Positions 47,588-57,680 are shown, numbered from the stretch's first letter. The stretch: DNA of 64,000 bases from Glycomyces sp. L485 (GCF_022548875.1 NZ_JAKZEW010000023.1:389-64388); one strand, 5' to 3'. Numbers and translations are program-made. The notes: generated by a model not told the origin, from the sequence alone.

Positions 47588-47618
47588 CGAACTGTCTCCT
47601 TTTACGCCGCAATAAGAA

Positions 47619-47645
47619 CGGCCCCGAGGACGAACCCCGGGGCCG
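47619..47645 (-). terminator. Hairpin after khpA
   Basis: CGGCCCCG and CGGGGCCG around an 11-base loop, 12-37 bases past the khpA stop; it may partly separate rpsP-khpA from rimM-trmD. Confidence 0.55.
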
Positions 47646-47656
47646 CACGACGAATC

Positions 47657-47884
47657 CTAATAGGAATCGACGACCTCAACGCGGATGCCGCGGCCGCCGA
47701 TCGAACCGATGACCTGCCGCAGCGCGTTGACGGTCCGACCACCCCGGCCGATCACCGTCCCGAGGTCGTCGGGATTGACCCGGACCTCAAGGCGCTTTCC
47801 GCGACGGGAGTCGACCAGACGGACCCGGACGTCGTCGGGGTGGTCGACGATGCCCTTCACAAGGTGTTCAAGCGCTGGCCGCAT
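47657..47884 (-). CDS. khpA: KH-domain RNA-binding protein KhpA
   Basis: The 75-residue single KH domain has the GxxG loop in '[14 protein letters not shown]'. It sits between rpsP and rimM, the usual place for KhpA, which binds RNA (with KhpB in firmicutes). ATG 47884 follows GGGGAG by 8 bases; a GTG one codon upstream is the alternative. Confidence 0.95.
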   Translation of the reverse strand: MRPALEHLVKGIVDHPDDVRVRLVDSRRGKRLEVRVNPDDLGTVIGRGGRTVNALRQVIGSIGGRGIRVEVVDSY

Positions 47885-47889
47885 CACGG

Positions 47890-48423
47890 TTACTCCCCTT
47901 TGTCTTCAGAAGCCGGAGCCTCTTCGGCCTTGGCCTCGGCCGGAGCCTCGGCGGGCTCCTCGGTCTTGACCTCTTCAGTCTTAGCCGACTCGGCCTTCTT
48001 CTCGGAGGACTTCTTCGACTTCGAAGCCGCCTTCTTGGCGGTCTTCTTGGCCTCGGCCTCCTCAGCGGCACGGGTCGGGTCGATGCCGGCCTCCTTGAGC
48101 GCGCCGTTGTACAGCTCGCCCTTGTCGGCCCTCTCCTCGGCGGTCTTCAGCGGAGCCGGGGCCGGCAGGCCCTTGAACTGCTGCCAGTCGCCGGTCTTGC
48201 AGAGCAGGCGCTTGACCGGCTCGGAGGGCTGAGCGCCCACAGAGAGCCAGTGCTGGATCCGGTCGGACTTGACCTCGATCCGGGACGGGTTCTCCTTCGG
48301 GTGGTAGATCCCGACATTCTCGATAACCTTGCCGTCGCGCTTGACGCGCGAGTCGGCCACGACGATGCGGTACTGGGGAGTACGAATCTTCCCCATCCGC
48401 GTCAGGCGAATCTTTACTGCCAC
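47890..48423 (-). CDS. rpsP: 30S ribosomal protein S16 with Lys/Glu/Ala-rich C-terminal extension
   Basis: Residues 1-~85 are a normal S16 ('[20 protein letters not shown]', '[21 protein letters not shown]'). An extension of about 90 residues follows, largely Lys, Glu and Ala, of the kind common in actinobacteria. It heads the khpA-rimM-trmD group. Confidence 0.97.
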   Translation of the reverse strand: MAVKIRLTRMGKIRTPQYRIVVADSRVKRDGKVIENVGIYHPKENPSRIEVKSDRIQHWLSVGAQPSEPVKRLLCKTGDWQQFKGLPAPAPLKTAEERADKGELYNGALKEAGIDPTRAAEEAEAKKTAKKAASKSKKSSEKKAESAKTEEVKTEEPAEAPAEAKAEEAPASEDKGE

Positions 48424-48583
48424 GTTCCTGTAACTCCTGTTTTAAGGATCACGTAAGCGCAGCCGCGTTCCATGTGGAGATTCTGGATCACTGCTGCACT
48501 AGGACCTGGCTTTGCGTCACGGTTGTTGAGAGGGCACCCGTCCCAAAGCTCATTACAGCGACGAAGTGTAGCGCACGGGGCGC

Positions 48584-49990
48584 TTAGTACGCCCGGGCGA
48601 GGTAGGCAATGAGACCGTCCTCATCCAGCGAGTCCGGGACGGAGCCGTCGGCACGCTGGAGAACCCGGACCGTCACGCCCGATTCGGCGGCCTTCGCCTC
48701 GCCCTCGACGCCGCAGCGGTCCCACGCGAGGCGGGCGTAGCCGGTCTGGGCGGCCTCGACGGCCTCCTCGACGGTCGCGGCGTCGGCGGTGCGCTCCTCG
48801 CGGAACTCCAGGGCCTCGTCCCACAGCACCTGCTGGTCGGCGTCGAGCGCGGTGGCGACGGCCTCGGCGAGCATCCCGAGCGGAATGGTCTGCTTCGTGC
48901 CCTCGACGCGGCTGACCAGCGTGGCCTCGCCGTTCTTGAGGTCGCGGGGGCCGATCTCGATGCGCACCGGGTAGCCCTTGAGCTCGGCGTCGACCGCGCG
49001 CCGCCCGAAGGCGATGTCTCCGCGCAGGTCGAGCTTGACGCGGACGCCGTCGCCCTTGAGCTCCTCATAGACCTTCCGGGCGGCGGTGTGGACCTCGTCG
49101 GAGTCCTTGACGACCATGACGTGGGCCTGCACGGGTGCCAAGCGGGGCGGGACGCGAAGCCCGTTGTCGTCGCCGTGGCCCATGATGAGGCCGCCGACCA
49201 TGCGGGTCGAGGTGCCCCACGAGGTGGTCCAACCGAAGTGCTGCTTGCCGTCGGCGCCGAGGTACTGAATGTCGAACGCCTTGGCGAAGTTCTCGCCGAG
49301 CTCGTGGGAGGTGCCCATCTGGAGCGCCTTGCCGTCGCGCATGAGGGACTCGACCGCGAAGGTGTTCAGGGCCCCGGCGAAGCGCTCGGCCTCGGTCTTG
49401 ATACCGCGCAGCACCGGCAGGGCCAGCACGTTCTCCATGAAGTCGGCGTACACGTCGTGGAGGATTCGCAGGGTGAAGGCGTGCGCGTCCTCGTACGTGG
49501 CGTGGACGGTGTGCCCCTCCTGCCACAGGAACTCCGAGGAGCGCAGGAACAGGCGCGTGCGCAGCTCGTAGCGCATGACGTTGCACCACTGGTTGAGCAG
49601 CAGGGGCAGATCGCGGTAGGACTTGACCCACTTCGACATGTACTCGCCGATGACGGTCTCGGAGGTGGGGCGGACCGCGAGCGGCTCCTCCAGCTCCTTG
49701 CCGCCGCCGTGAGTGACCATCCACAGTTCCGGGGCGAAGCCCTCGACGTGGTTGGCCTCCCGCTGGAAGTACGACTCGGGGATCAGCAGGGGGAACGAGG
49801 CGTTCTCGGTGCCGGTCTCCTTGATGCGGTCGTCCATCTCGTCGACCATGCGCTCCCACAGCGCGAAACCGGACGGTCGGATCACCTGCGTGCCCTTCGC
49901 CGGGCCGTTCTCGGCCAGCTGAGCCTTGGTGACGACGTCCTGATACCAGCGAGGGAAGTCCTCGCTCTGCGCTGTGAGTACTTTGGCCAT
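48584..49990 (-). CDS. proS: Prolyl-tRNA synthetase, short (archaeal/eukaryotic-like) type
   Basis: The 468-residue class II synthetase has 'RPSGFALWERMVDEMDDRIKETG', the motif 2 region 'LPLLLNQWCNVMRYELRTRLFLRSSEFLWQEGH' and motif 3 'GGLIMGHGDDNGLRVPPRLAP', then an anticodon-binding domain and a zinc-like C-terminal domain ending in Tyr. It lacks the editing insertion of the ~570-residue bacterial enzyme. It charges tRNA-Pro. A divergent P-type ATPase gene starts 171 bases away. Confidence 0.96.
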   Translation of the reverse strand: MAKVLTAQSEDFPRWYQDVVTKAQLAENGPAKGTQVIRPSGFALWERMVDEMDDRIKETGTENASFPLLIPESYFQREANHVEGFAPELWMVTHGGGKELEEPLAVRPTSETVIGEYMSKWVKSYRDLPLLLNQWCNVMRYELRTRLFLRSSEFLWQEGHTVHATYEDAHAFTLRILHDVYADFMENVLALPVLRGIKTEAERFAGALNTFAVESLMRDGKALQMGTSHELGENFAKAFDIQYLGADGKQHFGWTTSWGTSTRMVGGLIMGHGDDNGLRVPPRLAPVQAHVMVVKDSDEVHTAARKVYEELKGDGVRVKLDLRGDIAFGRRAVDAELKGYPVRIEIGPRDLKNGEATLVSRVEGTKQTIPLGMLAEAVATALDADQQVLWDEALEFREERTADAATVEEAVEAAQTGYARLAWDRCGVEGEAKAAESGVTVRVLQRADGSVPDSLDEDGLIAYLARAY

Positions 49991-50161
49991 GTTCAGGGAT
50001 TCTACTGGCCGCTCTGAGGACGCCTCCACTCGGTTTTGCGAATGCGGGGCCGTCCCGGCAATTCGGCCGAGCCGCGCTCGTGCGGCGGGAGGATCAGGGG
50101 CGACGGCGAACCGGTCCCACGGCCGAGCCCAGGTCGGGCCCTTATCGCATAAGCTGTCGAC

Positions 50162-52525
50162 GTGACAACACCCATGCTCGCCGGTAACCGGGGCCTGACG
50201 GCCGCTGAGGTCGCCGAGCGCGTCGAGGCCGGCGCCGTCAACCAGGCCAAGCGACACACGAGCCGACCGCTGTCGGCGATCCTGCGCGCCAACTTCCTGA
50301 CCCCCATCAACGCGCTCATCGGCGTCCTGGCGGTCATCGCCGTCACGTTCAGCGACTGGAAGCAGGCCCTGTTCGCCGGTGTCATCATCGCGAACATCGC
50401 GATCGGGACGGTCCAGGAGCTGCGCGCCAAGCGAACCTTGGACAAGCTGTCGCTGGTCAACCGATCGAACGCGAAAGTCATCCGCGATGGCGAGACGCTC
50501 GAGATCGACCCCGCCGATATCGTGTGCGACGACCTGATCGCAGTCGTGCCCGGCGACCGGATCGTCGTCGACGGCCCCTTGGTCGAGTCGCGCAACCTGG
50601 AGATCGACGAGTCCCTCCTGACCGGCGAGGCCGACCCGGTGGCCAAGACGCACGACGACGAGGTGCAGTCCGGCTCGTTCGTGGTCGCCGGGACCGGCGT
50701 GTACCGGGCCGACCGAATCGGCGCCGACTCGTACGCCGCGAGGCTCGTCGAGGAGGCGAGCCGGTTCACCCGCACCAACTCCGAGCTCCAGAGCGCGATC
50801 AATCGCTTCATCAAGCTCATCTCGTGGCTGATCATCCCCGTCGCGATCCTCCTCATCGTCAGCCAGCTGGCCGACCAGGAGAACTGGACGAACACGATCG
50901 TCTCCACCGTCGCCGGCATCGTCCCGATGATCCCCGAGGGCCTGGTGCTGCTCACCTCCGTGGCCTTCGCCGTCGGCATCATCCGTCTCGGCCAGCGCCA
51001 GTGCCTCGTCCAGGAACTGCCCGCGATCGAGGGCCTGGCGCGCGCCGACGTGCTGTGCCTGGACAAGACCGGGACGCTCACCGAGGGCGGCATGGACGTA
51101 GAGGAGGTCCGGCCGTTCTCGGACGACGCCCCCGACGCGCTCGCGGCGCTCGCCGCGGCCGACGACAGCCCGAACCCGACGATGCAGGCCGTCGCGGTCC
51201 ACCTCAAGGAGCACGGCGACGGCGACCCCGGCTGGCGGGTCATCGAGTCGATGCCGTTCTCCTCGGCGCGGAAGTGGAGCGGGGTGCGGTTCACCGACCA
51301 CGGCACCTGGCTGCTCGGCGCGCCCGACATGCTGCTGGACTCCGACGACCCGGTGGCGCTCGAAGCCGACTTGCTCGCCGCGCAGGGCCTGCGGGTGCTC
51401 GCGCTGGTGACGGCCGAGTCGGCGTCGACGGCCGGCGGCGCGAGCGGGATCGAGCCGAAGGCTCTGGTAGTGCTGCGCCAGCGGCTGCGCTCGACCGCGG
51501 CCGAGACGCTGGAGTACTTCAAGGAGCAGGGCGTCGCGATCAAGATCATCTCCGGCGACTCGCCTGCGGCGGTCGGCGCGGTGGCGGCGCAGCTGGGCGT
51601 CGACGGCTCCGGTGACACGGTGGACGCCAGGCGACTGCCGGACTCGCCGGACGGCCTCGCACAGGTGCTGGAGGAAAACACGATCTTCGGGCGCGTCCAA
51701 CCGCACCAGAAGCGAGACTTCGTCAAGGCGCTCCAGGCCAAGGGGCACACGGTGGCGATGACCGGCGACGGCGTCAATGACGTGCTCGCGCTCAAGGACT
51801 CTGACTTGGGCATCGCGATGGGGTCCGGTTCGCCGGCGGCCCGGTCGGTGGCGCAGGTCGTGCTCCTCGACGACGAGTTCGCCACGCTCCCGCACGTGGT
51901 GGCGGAGGGGCGCCGGGTCCTGGGGAACATCGAGCGAGTCTCCAACCTCTTCTTGACCAAGACGGTCTACGCGATCACCCTCGCGCTGCTCGTTGGGGTC
52001 GGCGCGATCATCTCGTGGGCGCAGGGCGGCGAGCAGCTGCCGTATCCGTTCGTGCCGATCCACCAGTCGCTGATCAACGTGTTCACCATCGGCCTGCCGG
52101 CGTTCTTCCTGGCTCTGGCGCCGACGTTCGACCGCGCCAGGCCGGGCTTCGTGTCGCGGGTGCTGCGGTTCGCCATTCCGGCGGGTCTGGCGTGTGCGGT
52201 GCCGACGTTCGTCGTCTACCTCCTGTCGCTGCGCCACGGCGGCGAACACATCGACGCGCAGACCACGGCCGGCATCACGCTGTTCTCGATCGCCTTGGCG
52301 GCCTTGGCGATCGTTGCCAAGCCGTACACGTGGTGGAAGTTCGGCCTGGTGGCCGCGTGTGGCGGCGCGTTCGCGCTGGTGCTGGCTGTGCCGATGTTCG
52401 CCGGCTTCTATGAGCTGCGCCTGCCGGGGGTGTGGAACACGACCGCGGCGACGATAGCGATCGGCTCGGGCGTCGCGGCCCTGGTCCTGTGGCTGGTGAT
52501 CCGCCCCAAGCACAAGGCCGCGTAA
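50162..52525 (+). CDS. P-type cation-transporting ATPase (CtpE-like)
   Basis: The 787-residue P-type ATPase has 'SLLTGEADPV' (actuator), the phosphorylation motif 'LCLDKTGTLTEGG', hinge motif 'MTGDGVNDVLALKDSDLGIAMGSGSPAARSVAQVVLL', and about ten helices, with 'IPEGLVLLTSVAFAVGIIRLGQRQCLVQELPAIEGLA' strongly like mycobacterial CtpE (Ca2+ uptake). No heavy-metal CPC motif is present. It acts in the cytoplasmic membrane. GTG start; single-gene unit. Confidence 0.93.
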   Translation: MTTPMLAGNRGLTAAEVAERVEAGAVNQAKRHTSRPLSAILRANFLTPINALIGVLAVIAVTFSDWKQALFAGVIIANIAIGTVQELRAKRTLDKLSLVNRSNAKVIRDGETLEIDPADIVCDDLIAVVPGDRIVVDGPLVESRNLEIDESLLTGEADPVAKTHDDEVQSGSFVVAGTGVYRADRIGADSYAARLVEEASRFTRTNSELQSAINRFIKLISWLIIPVAILLIVSQLADQENWTNTIVSTVAGIVPMIPEGLVLLTSVAFAVGIIRLGQRQCLVQELPAIEGLARADVLCLDKTGTLTEGGMDVEEVRPFSDDAPDALAALAAADDSPNPTMQAVAVHLKEHGDGDPGWRVIESMPFSSARKWSGVRFTDHGTWLLGAPDMLLDSDDPVALEADLLAAQGLRVLALVTAESASTAGGASGIEPKALVVLRQRLRSTAAETLEYFKEQGVAIKIISGDSPAAVGAVAAQLGVDGSGDTVDARRLPDSPDGLAQVLEENTIFGRVQPHQKRDFVKALQAKGHTVAMTGDGVNDVLALKDSDLGIAMGSGSPAARSVAQVVLLDDEFATLPHVVAEGRRVLGNIERVSNLFLTKTVYAITLALLVGVGAIISWAQGGEQLPYPFVPIHQSLINVFTIGLPAFFLALAPTFDRARPGFVSRVLRFAIPAGLACAVPTFVVYLLSLRHGGEHIDAQTTAGITLFSIALAALAIVAKPYTWWKFGLVAACGGAFALVLAVPMFAGFYELRLPGVWNTTAATIAIGSGVAALVLWLVIRPKHKAA

Positions 52526-52673
52526 GAGCGGAGACCTCCTCGACGCTGTGGAAGAGAAAGACATCTCCATCGCACAGTGGGGTTTCCGCTTCGGGCCATG
52601 AGCCTTCTCCGGCGTCTTCGGCCTGGAGGCTCCGACCGCACAGCCCAGCCCGTAGGCTGTGATGTCGGGCACT

Positions 52674-52723
52674 GCTACATCCGATGTAGCGGGTCCGAAC
52701 TGCGGTTGTGTCACAGATGTAGC
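52674..52723 (+). promoter_or_regulatory. Palindromic operator-like repeats upstream of the DrrAB exporter
   Basis: GCTACAT-CCG-ATGTAGC (52674-52690) is a perfect 7-3-7 palindrome; ATGTAGC recurs at 52717-52723 as a direct repeat 33 bases on, about three helical turns. This is typical of a small dimeric repressor site. No regulator gene lies next to the exporter. Confidence 0.5.
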
Positions 52724-52764
52724 GCCTACTGGGTGAGAGCAGGAAACCCACCCAGGAGGCCACC

Positions 52765-53724
52765 ATGGCGCACCGAGACATCGCGATCCGAGCCGAGGGG
52801 CTCGTGAAGCACTTCAAGGACATCAAGGCTGTGGACGGCGTCGACCTGTCCGTCCCGGCCGGGACGGTCTACGGCGTGCTCGGCCCCAACGGGGCCGGCA
52901 AGACCACCACCGTCAGGATGCTGGCCACCCTGCTGCGCCCCGACGCCGGATCGGCGACGGTCTTCGGCCACGACATCGCCACCGACCCCGCCGCGGTGCG
53001 CACCCAGGTGAGCCTCACCGGCCAGTACGCCTCGCTCGACGAGGACCTGACAGGCGTCGAGAACCTCGTCCTGCTGTCGCGCCTCTACGGCTACACCAAG
53101 CCGGCGGCCCGCTCCCGCGCCGAGGACCTGCTGGAGGCCTTCGGCCTCGGATACGCGGCCGGCAAGCAGGTCAAGTCCTACTCCGGCGGCATGCGCCGGC
53201 GCCTGGACATAGCCGCGTCGATCATCATCACGCCGAAGCTGCTGTTCCTCGACGAGCCCACCACGGGCCTCGACCCGCGCAGCCGCAACCAGGTGTGGGA
53301 GGTCATCCGCACGATCGTCGGCGAGGGCACCACGGTCCTGCTCACCACCCAGTACCTGGAGGAGGCCGACCAGCTGGCGGGCCGCATCGCGGTCATCGAC
53401 ACCGGCAAGGTCATCGCCGAGGGCACCCCCGGCGAGCTCAAGTCCTCTGTGGGCGCCGGTTCGATCAGGCTGCGCCTGCACAACACCGACCAGCGCGGGC
53501 ACGCGCAGAAGGTCCTCACCGACGCACTCGGCGCCCAAGTCGAGTTCGACGACGACCCGGTGGCGCTGACGGCGCTGCTCAAGCCGGGCGAGGACACCGC
53601 CGCTCAGGGCTCGCACGCCCTCGGCGAGCTGGCGAAGGCCGGCATCCTCGTCGACGACTTCTCGCTCGGCCAGCCGAGCCTGGACGAGGTCTTCCTCGCC
53701 CTGACCGACCGCGTCGACGCCTGA
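52765..53724 (+). CDS. Daunorubicin-resistance-type ABC transporter ATPase
   Basis: A 319-residue DrrA-family ATPase: Walker A '[14 protein letters not shown]', signature '[15 protein letters not shown]', Walker B '[16 protein letters not shown]', and the C-terminal DrrA-like domain ending '[12 protein letters not shown]'. AGGAGG lies 6 bases before ATG. With the next gene it forms an exporter for hydrophobic compounds, possibly induced through the palindromes upstream. Confidence 0.93.
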   Translation: MAHRDIAIRAEGLVKHFKDIKAVDGVDLSVPAGTVYGVLGPNGAGKTTTVRMLATLLRPDAGSATVFGHDIATDPAAVRTQVSLTGQYASLDEDLTGVENLVLLSRLYGYTKPAARSRAEDLLEAFGLGYAAGKQVKSYSGGMRRRLDIAASIIITPKLLFLDEPTTGLDPRSRNQVWEVIRTIVGEGTTVLLTTQYLEEADQLAGRIAVIDTGKVIAEGTPGELKSSVGAGSIRLRLHNTDQRGHAQKVLTDALGAQVEFDDDPVALTALLKPGEDTAAQGSHALGELAKAGILVDDFSLGQPSLDEVFLALTDRVDA

Positions 53725-53755
53725 ACCCCTCGAAGACTTCAAGGAAAGGAAACGG

Positions 53756-54616
53756 ATGATGGCCTTCGCAGAGACCAAGACCAGGCCGGACCAGGACGCA
53801 CCGGCGCCGGTCGAGAAGGATCGGCTCCGCAAGCTCCTGGCGCAGGTCGAGCGCCCGGCTGCGCCGAGTCCGTGGGCGGCGGCCCGGGCCTTCGGCTGGC
53901 GTTCGATGCTCAAGATCAAGCACGTGCCCGAGCAGTTGGCCGACATCCTGCTCTTCCCGATCATGATGCTGCTGATGTTCACCTACCTGTTCGGCGGCGC
54001 GATCGCCGGCGGGACCGGCGACTACCTCCAGTTCCTGTTGCCGGGCATCATGGTCATGAGCATCGTGATGACCACCATGTACACCGGCATGTCGGTCAAC
54101 ATTGACATCCATAAGGGAGTGTCGGACCGGTTCCGCACGCTACCGATCTGGCGCGCCTCGCCGATGGTCGGATACCTGCTGGCGGACGTGTTCCGGTACG
54201 CCGCGGCGGGAACGATCATGTTCGGCACAGGCATGGTCATGGGCTACCGGCCCTCCGGCGGCCCGGACGGCGTCCTGCTGGGCGTGGCGCTGCTGCTGGT
54301 GTTCTGCTTCTCCTTCTCGTGGCTGTGGACCTGGCTGGGCCTGATCACCCGCTCGGAGAAGACGGTCATGTCGATCTCGATGACTATCCTGTTCCCGCTG
54401 ACGTTCCTGTCCAACGTGATGGTCGACCCGGCGACGATGCCCGGCTGGCTCCAGCCGGTCGTCGAGAACACGCCGATCAGCCGGCTCGTCGACGGCGTCA
54501 GAGGCCTGTTCGACGGGAACGTCGAGACCAGCGCCGTCACCACCACGCTGGCCTGGTCGGCCGCCTTCGTCGCGGTCTTCGGATTCCTGACCGTCAGGGC
54601 CTACAACCGCAGATGA
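53756..54616 (+). CDS. ABC-2 permease (DrrB type)
   Basis: The 286-residue membrane partner of the preceding ATPase has six helices, including 'LADILLFPIMMLLMFTYLFGG' and 'ISMTILFPLTFLSNVMVDP', the ABC-2 signature region. It starts 31 bases after the ATPase stop (ATGATG, either codon). A strong hairpin follows. Confidence 0.93.
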   Translation: MMAFAETKTRPDQDAPAPVEKDRLRKLLAQVERPAAPSPWAAARAFGWRSMLKIKHVPEQLADILLFPIMMLLMFTYLFGGAIAGGTGDYLQFLLPGIMVMSIVMTTMYTGMSVNIDIHKGVSDRFRTLPIWRASPMVGYLLADVFRYAAAGTIMFGTGMVMGYRPSGGPDGVLLGVALLLVFCFSFSWLWTWLGLITRSEKTVMSISMTILFPLTFLSNVMVDPATMPGWLQPVVENTPISRLVDGVRGLFDGNVETSAVTTTLAWSAAFVAVFGFLTVRAYNRR

Positions 54617-54639
54617 GCCACCATTGAAAAACACCCGGC

Positions 54640-54673
54640 GGGGCCGGGCGGGCCGTTCGGCCCGCCCGGCCCC
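54640..54673. terminator. Bidirectional terminator hairpin
   Basis: Perfect 15-base GC stem (GGGGCCGGGCGGGCC) with a GTTC loop, between the convergent DrrB and STAND ATPase genes; A-rich on the left side. Confidence 0.85.
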
Positions 54674-54680
54674 ACTGCGT

Positions 54681-57680
54681 TCAGAGCCGCCAGCTCGGCG
54701 CGTCGGGACCGGCCCTGTAGGCGCAGCTGGAGCCGGTGGAGACCGTCTCGCGCAGGTGTGCGGCCAGCGTCGGGTGGTCCGCCTCGATCTTCTTGAGGGT
54801 GTTGCGGATCCGGTTGGTGACGGACTTGCGGGCCCGTTCGGCGTTGTCGCCGAGGCGTCTGGAGCGGCCGCCGAGTCCGGTGGCGGTCTTGAGCTCGTCG
54901 ATGAGGGCCTGGCGCTCGCGGTCGAGAGTGGCGGCTCTGCCGTCGTCGCCGAGCGCGGCGGCGGTGTCGATCTGCTCGTCGAGCGCTTCGAGGTGGTCGC
55001 GATAGCGGACGCGGGCCGCGGCGTCGAGGAGGTCGTCACCGCCGAACCGGGCGTCGGAGGCGAGCTCGGCCCCGGCCTCAGGGTCGAGCAGCTCGACGGC
55101 GGCGAGCTCGAAGTCGGGCCGCTCCAGGAGGCGGTGGAGGTCGGCCAGGCCCTTGGTGTGGGGCAGGTGGACGGTCAGGCCGTCGTATCGCAGCGTCCAC
55201 GTCGAGCCGTCGCGGCGGAACACCTGCCCGGTCTCGACGGGCACCGGTGCCCGCGCGGCGGGCGCGAAGCCCTCGGCGGCTCGGCGGGCCAGTTCGGCCC
55301 ACGGCCTCGCGTCGATCCGCTGGGCCTGCTCGGCAGCGGCCGTGAAGTGCTGCGCGGCCCGCTCGGGTTCGCCGGCCGCGGCGGCGAGCGTGCCGAGCCA
55401 GTAGCTGACGGGTCCGCTGACACTGGTCCCCCACAGCGCGACGAGCCATTCGCCCTCGTGGGGTCCGAGCCGTTCGCGCAACCGGGCGATCATGTCGGCG
55501 TCGCAGTCGGCCGCGGCGAGCTCGGCCTCGAACCGCAGCCACAGCGACGCCCAGGCGTCGTACAGGCCGGCGTCGGCGTCGATGTGGGCGTGGATCCTGC
55601 GGGCGTCGGCGACGTCGCCGCGCCGCAGTGCCGCGATCCCGCTGAGGAGGTCGGCGTGCCAGATCCCGAAGGCGGGCCGCCACACCTCCGGCATGGTCTC
55701 GGGCGCCTCGCCGCGCGCGAGCTCCAGCTCCCACTGGAGGTGGCGCAGCATGTGGCGGAACATCGGGTCGTCGCTGCTGAGGTCGTGCACGGCGGACAGG
55801 CGCTCCGCGGCTGAAGTGAAGCGGCCCTGGACCATGTCGACGACTGCGCGGTCGACGTGGACGGCGCTGCGCCACCGCTCGGATTCGCTGTTCTCGGCCA
55901 GGGCGCAGAAGTGGGCCAGTTGGGCGCGGAAGGCCGGGTCGCCCTGTTCGAGGAGCGCGACCCAGCGCAGCGACGCGGCGAACAGGCGCAACTCGGTCTC
56001 GCCGGTGCGCCTGGTGACCTCTTCGAGCTCTTCGACGATGACCTGCCGCTGCGCGGCGGTGCCCGGGCCCCAGTTGACCGAGTGGACCGCCCACAGGCCG
56101 AACGCGAGGTCCTCGTCGGAGCCGGTCCGACGTGCGGCGAGCATGTACCGGTACAGCATCTGCCTGGTGAGCTCGTCGTGGCCGAGCGTCGGGTCGGGGG
56201 CCTCACCCGCGAGGCCCTCGTACGCGGCGGACTTGAGGCGCACCAGCTCGTCGATCCGCTCGGTCTGCGGCAATTCCATGGCAGCCCTGGCCAGCAGCAT
56301 CGGGTCGGCGGACTCCTCGGCTTCGAGGACGGCCCGGTCCCAGATGCGGCGGGCCTCCTCCTCACGGCCGGTCCAGTTGACCGCGCCCGCCAGGTCGAGG
56401 CGCAGCAGGACCCGCCGGCGCACCATCTCGGGGGTGGTGCGTTCGACGGCGCGGCGGTAGAACTTCTCGGCGCCTCCGACGCTCAAGCAGCTGTTGGCCT
56501 CGGCGCCGGCCCTGGCGAGGAAGTCGACGGCGGTCTCGGGTTCGAGGGTTTCACCGGCGAGCCAGGCGTGGTGGGCGATCTCGGTTGTGAGCATGAGCTT
56601 CTGGAGCGATTCGTCGGCGACGAGCGCGCGGACGATGCAGGCGTGGTGCTTCGCGGCCTCGGCCTCACTCATGCTGTCGTACAGCGATTCGCACACGAGG
56701 TCGTGGACGAACACGTACCGGTCCGGTTCACGCCGGACGAGTCTGGTCTGGCAGGCCGTGTCGAGGGCGTCCTCGATCTGGTGGACTTCGATGCCGGCGG
56801 CCTGGGACATGACCGCTGGATGGAATTCCCGGCCACCTACCGATGCGAGGGTCAGCATCCTTGTGAGCGGCTCGGGGAGCTGGTCGAGGCGCCGGTGGAG
56901 GGCGTCGCGCATCCCGGCGGTGGTGGCGTCGACGCGTTGCCCGGTGGCCCACAGCTGCGCGGTCTGCTCGACGAAGAACGGGTTGCCGCCGGTGCGGCGG
57001 GTGATCTCGGTGATCACGTCCTCGCCCGGTGCGGCGCCGACCGTGGTGCGGACGAGTTCGGCGACACCGGCCTCGTCGAGACCGTCGAGCGCGATGACGG
57101 CGGCCTTGGCGACCAGCGGGAGCATGCGTGCGCGCAGCCGGTGGCCGGGGTCGATCTCGGAGTCGCGGTAGGTGGCGACGAACAGGAGGCGTTCGAACCA
57201 GGTGTGCTGGGCGGCGAATTTGAGCAGTTCGACGCTGCCCGCGTCGGCGAAGTGGAGGTCGTCGAGGACGACCAGGAGCGGGCGGCGCTGCGAGACGGCG
57301 ATGAGCAGCTGGGTTACGGCGTCGAACAGCTCGAACTGGGGCGGTGGAGCGCCGTCGCCGGCGCCGAGCAGGCCGCCGAGGACCGGACCGTCGGCGCCGA
57401 GCGCCTCCCACGCCTCTTTGCCGAGCTGGCTGCGCAGGGACCGCAGCACCTGCGTCCACAGCCAGTACTCGGGGACGGCCTCGGATTCCCAGGAGGTCGC
57501 GAAGGCGACGGTGAGCTCATCGCGGAAGCCGGAGGCGACGCCGCTGACGAGGGTGGTCTTGCCGATGCCGGCCTCGCCGGTGACCAGGGCGAGACCGCCG
57601 TGGCTGGCGACGGTCCGCTCCACCGCCGAGCGCAGAGTCGAAGCCGCGTGATCGCGGCCGATGAGGAGCGAGTCAGTCAC
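54681..57680 (-). CDS. Large STAND/AAA ATPase with helical repeats and C-terminal conserved domain
   Basis: About 999 residues. The N-terminal AAA_16-type domain has Walker A 'VTGEAGIGKTTLV' and Walker B 'PLLVVLDDLHFADA' (about residues 30-125), then a long helical TPR-like middle. A C-terminal conserved segment reads 'RRLGDNAERARKSVTNRIRNTLKKIEADHPTLAAHLRETVSTGSSCAYR'. LuxR-type MalT-like regulators share this layout, but no helix-turn-helix of that class is visible; the C-terminal segment could be a DNA- or RNA-binding module. GTG 57680 gives the first family-like residue ('TDSLLIGRD'); a longer form from 57734 is possible. Probably a signalling ATPase; target unknown. Confidence 0.75.
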   Translation of the reverse strand: MTDSLLIGRDHAASTLRSAVERTVASHGGLALVTGEAGIGKTTLVSGVASGFRDELTVAFATSWESEAVPEYWLWTQVLRSLRSQLGKEAWEALGADGPVLGGLLGAGDGAPPPQFELFDAVTQLLIAVSQRRPLLVVLDDLHFADAGSVELLKFAAQHTWFERLLFVATYRDSEIDPGHRLRARMLPLVAKAAVIALDGLDEAGVAELVRTTVGAAPGEDVITEITRRTGGNPFFVEQTAQLWATGQRVDATTAGMRDALHRRLDQLPEPLTRMLTLASVGGREFHPAVMSQAAGIEVHQIEDALDTACQTRLVRREPDRYVFVHDLVCESLYDSMSEAEAAKHHACIVRALVADESLQKLMLTTEIAHHAWLAGETLEPETAVDFLARAGAEANSCLSVGGAEKFYRRAVERTTPEMVRRRVLLRLDLAGAVNWTGREEEARRIWDRAVLEAEESADPMLLARAAMELPQTERIDELVRLKSAAYEGLAGEAPDPTLGHDELTRQMLYRYMLAARRTGSDEDLAFGLWAVHSVNWGPGTAAQRQVIVEELEEVTRRTGETELRLFAASLRWVALLEQGDPAFRAQLAHFCALAENSESERWRSAVHVDRAVVDMVQGRFTSAAERLSAVHDLSSDDPMFRHMLRHLQWELELARGEAPETMPEVWRPAFGIWHADLLSGIAALRRGDVADARRIHAHIDADAGLYDAWASLWLRFEAELAAADCDADMIARLRERLGPHEGEWLVALWGTSVSGPVSYWLGTLAAAAGEPERAAQHFTAAAEQAQRIDARPWAELARRAAEGFAPAARAPVPVETGQVFRRDGSTWTLRYDGLTVHLPHTKGLADLHRLLERPDFELAAVELLDPEAGAELASDARFGGDDLLDAAARVRYRDHLEALDEQIDTAAALGDDGRAATLDRERQALIDELKTATGLGGRSRRLGDNAERARKSVTNRIRNTLKKIEADHPTLAAHLRETVSTGSSCAYRAGPDAPSWRL

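Noticed and set aside
48584-52714. Continuous minus-strand frame joining proS with sequence across the P-type ATPase
   Set aside because: Only the part from 49990 down is prolyl-tRNA synthetase; the upstream part is antisense to a clear P-type ATPase.
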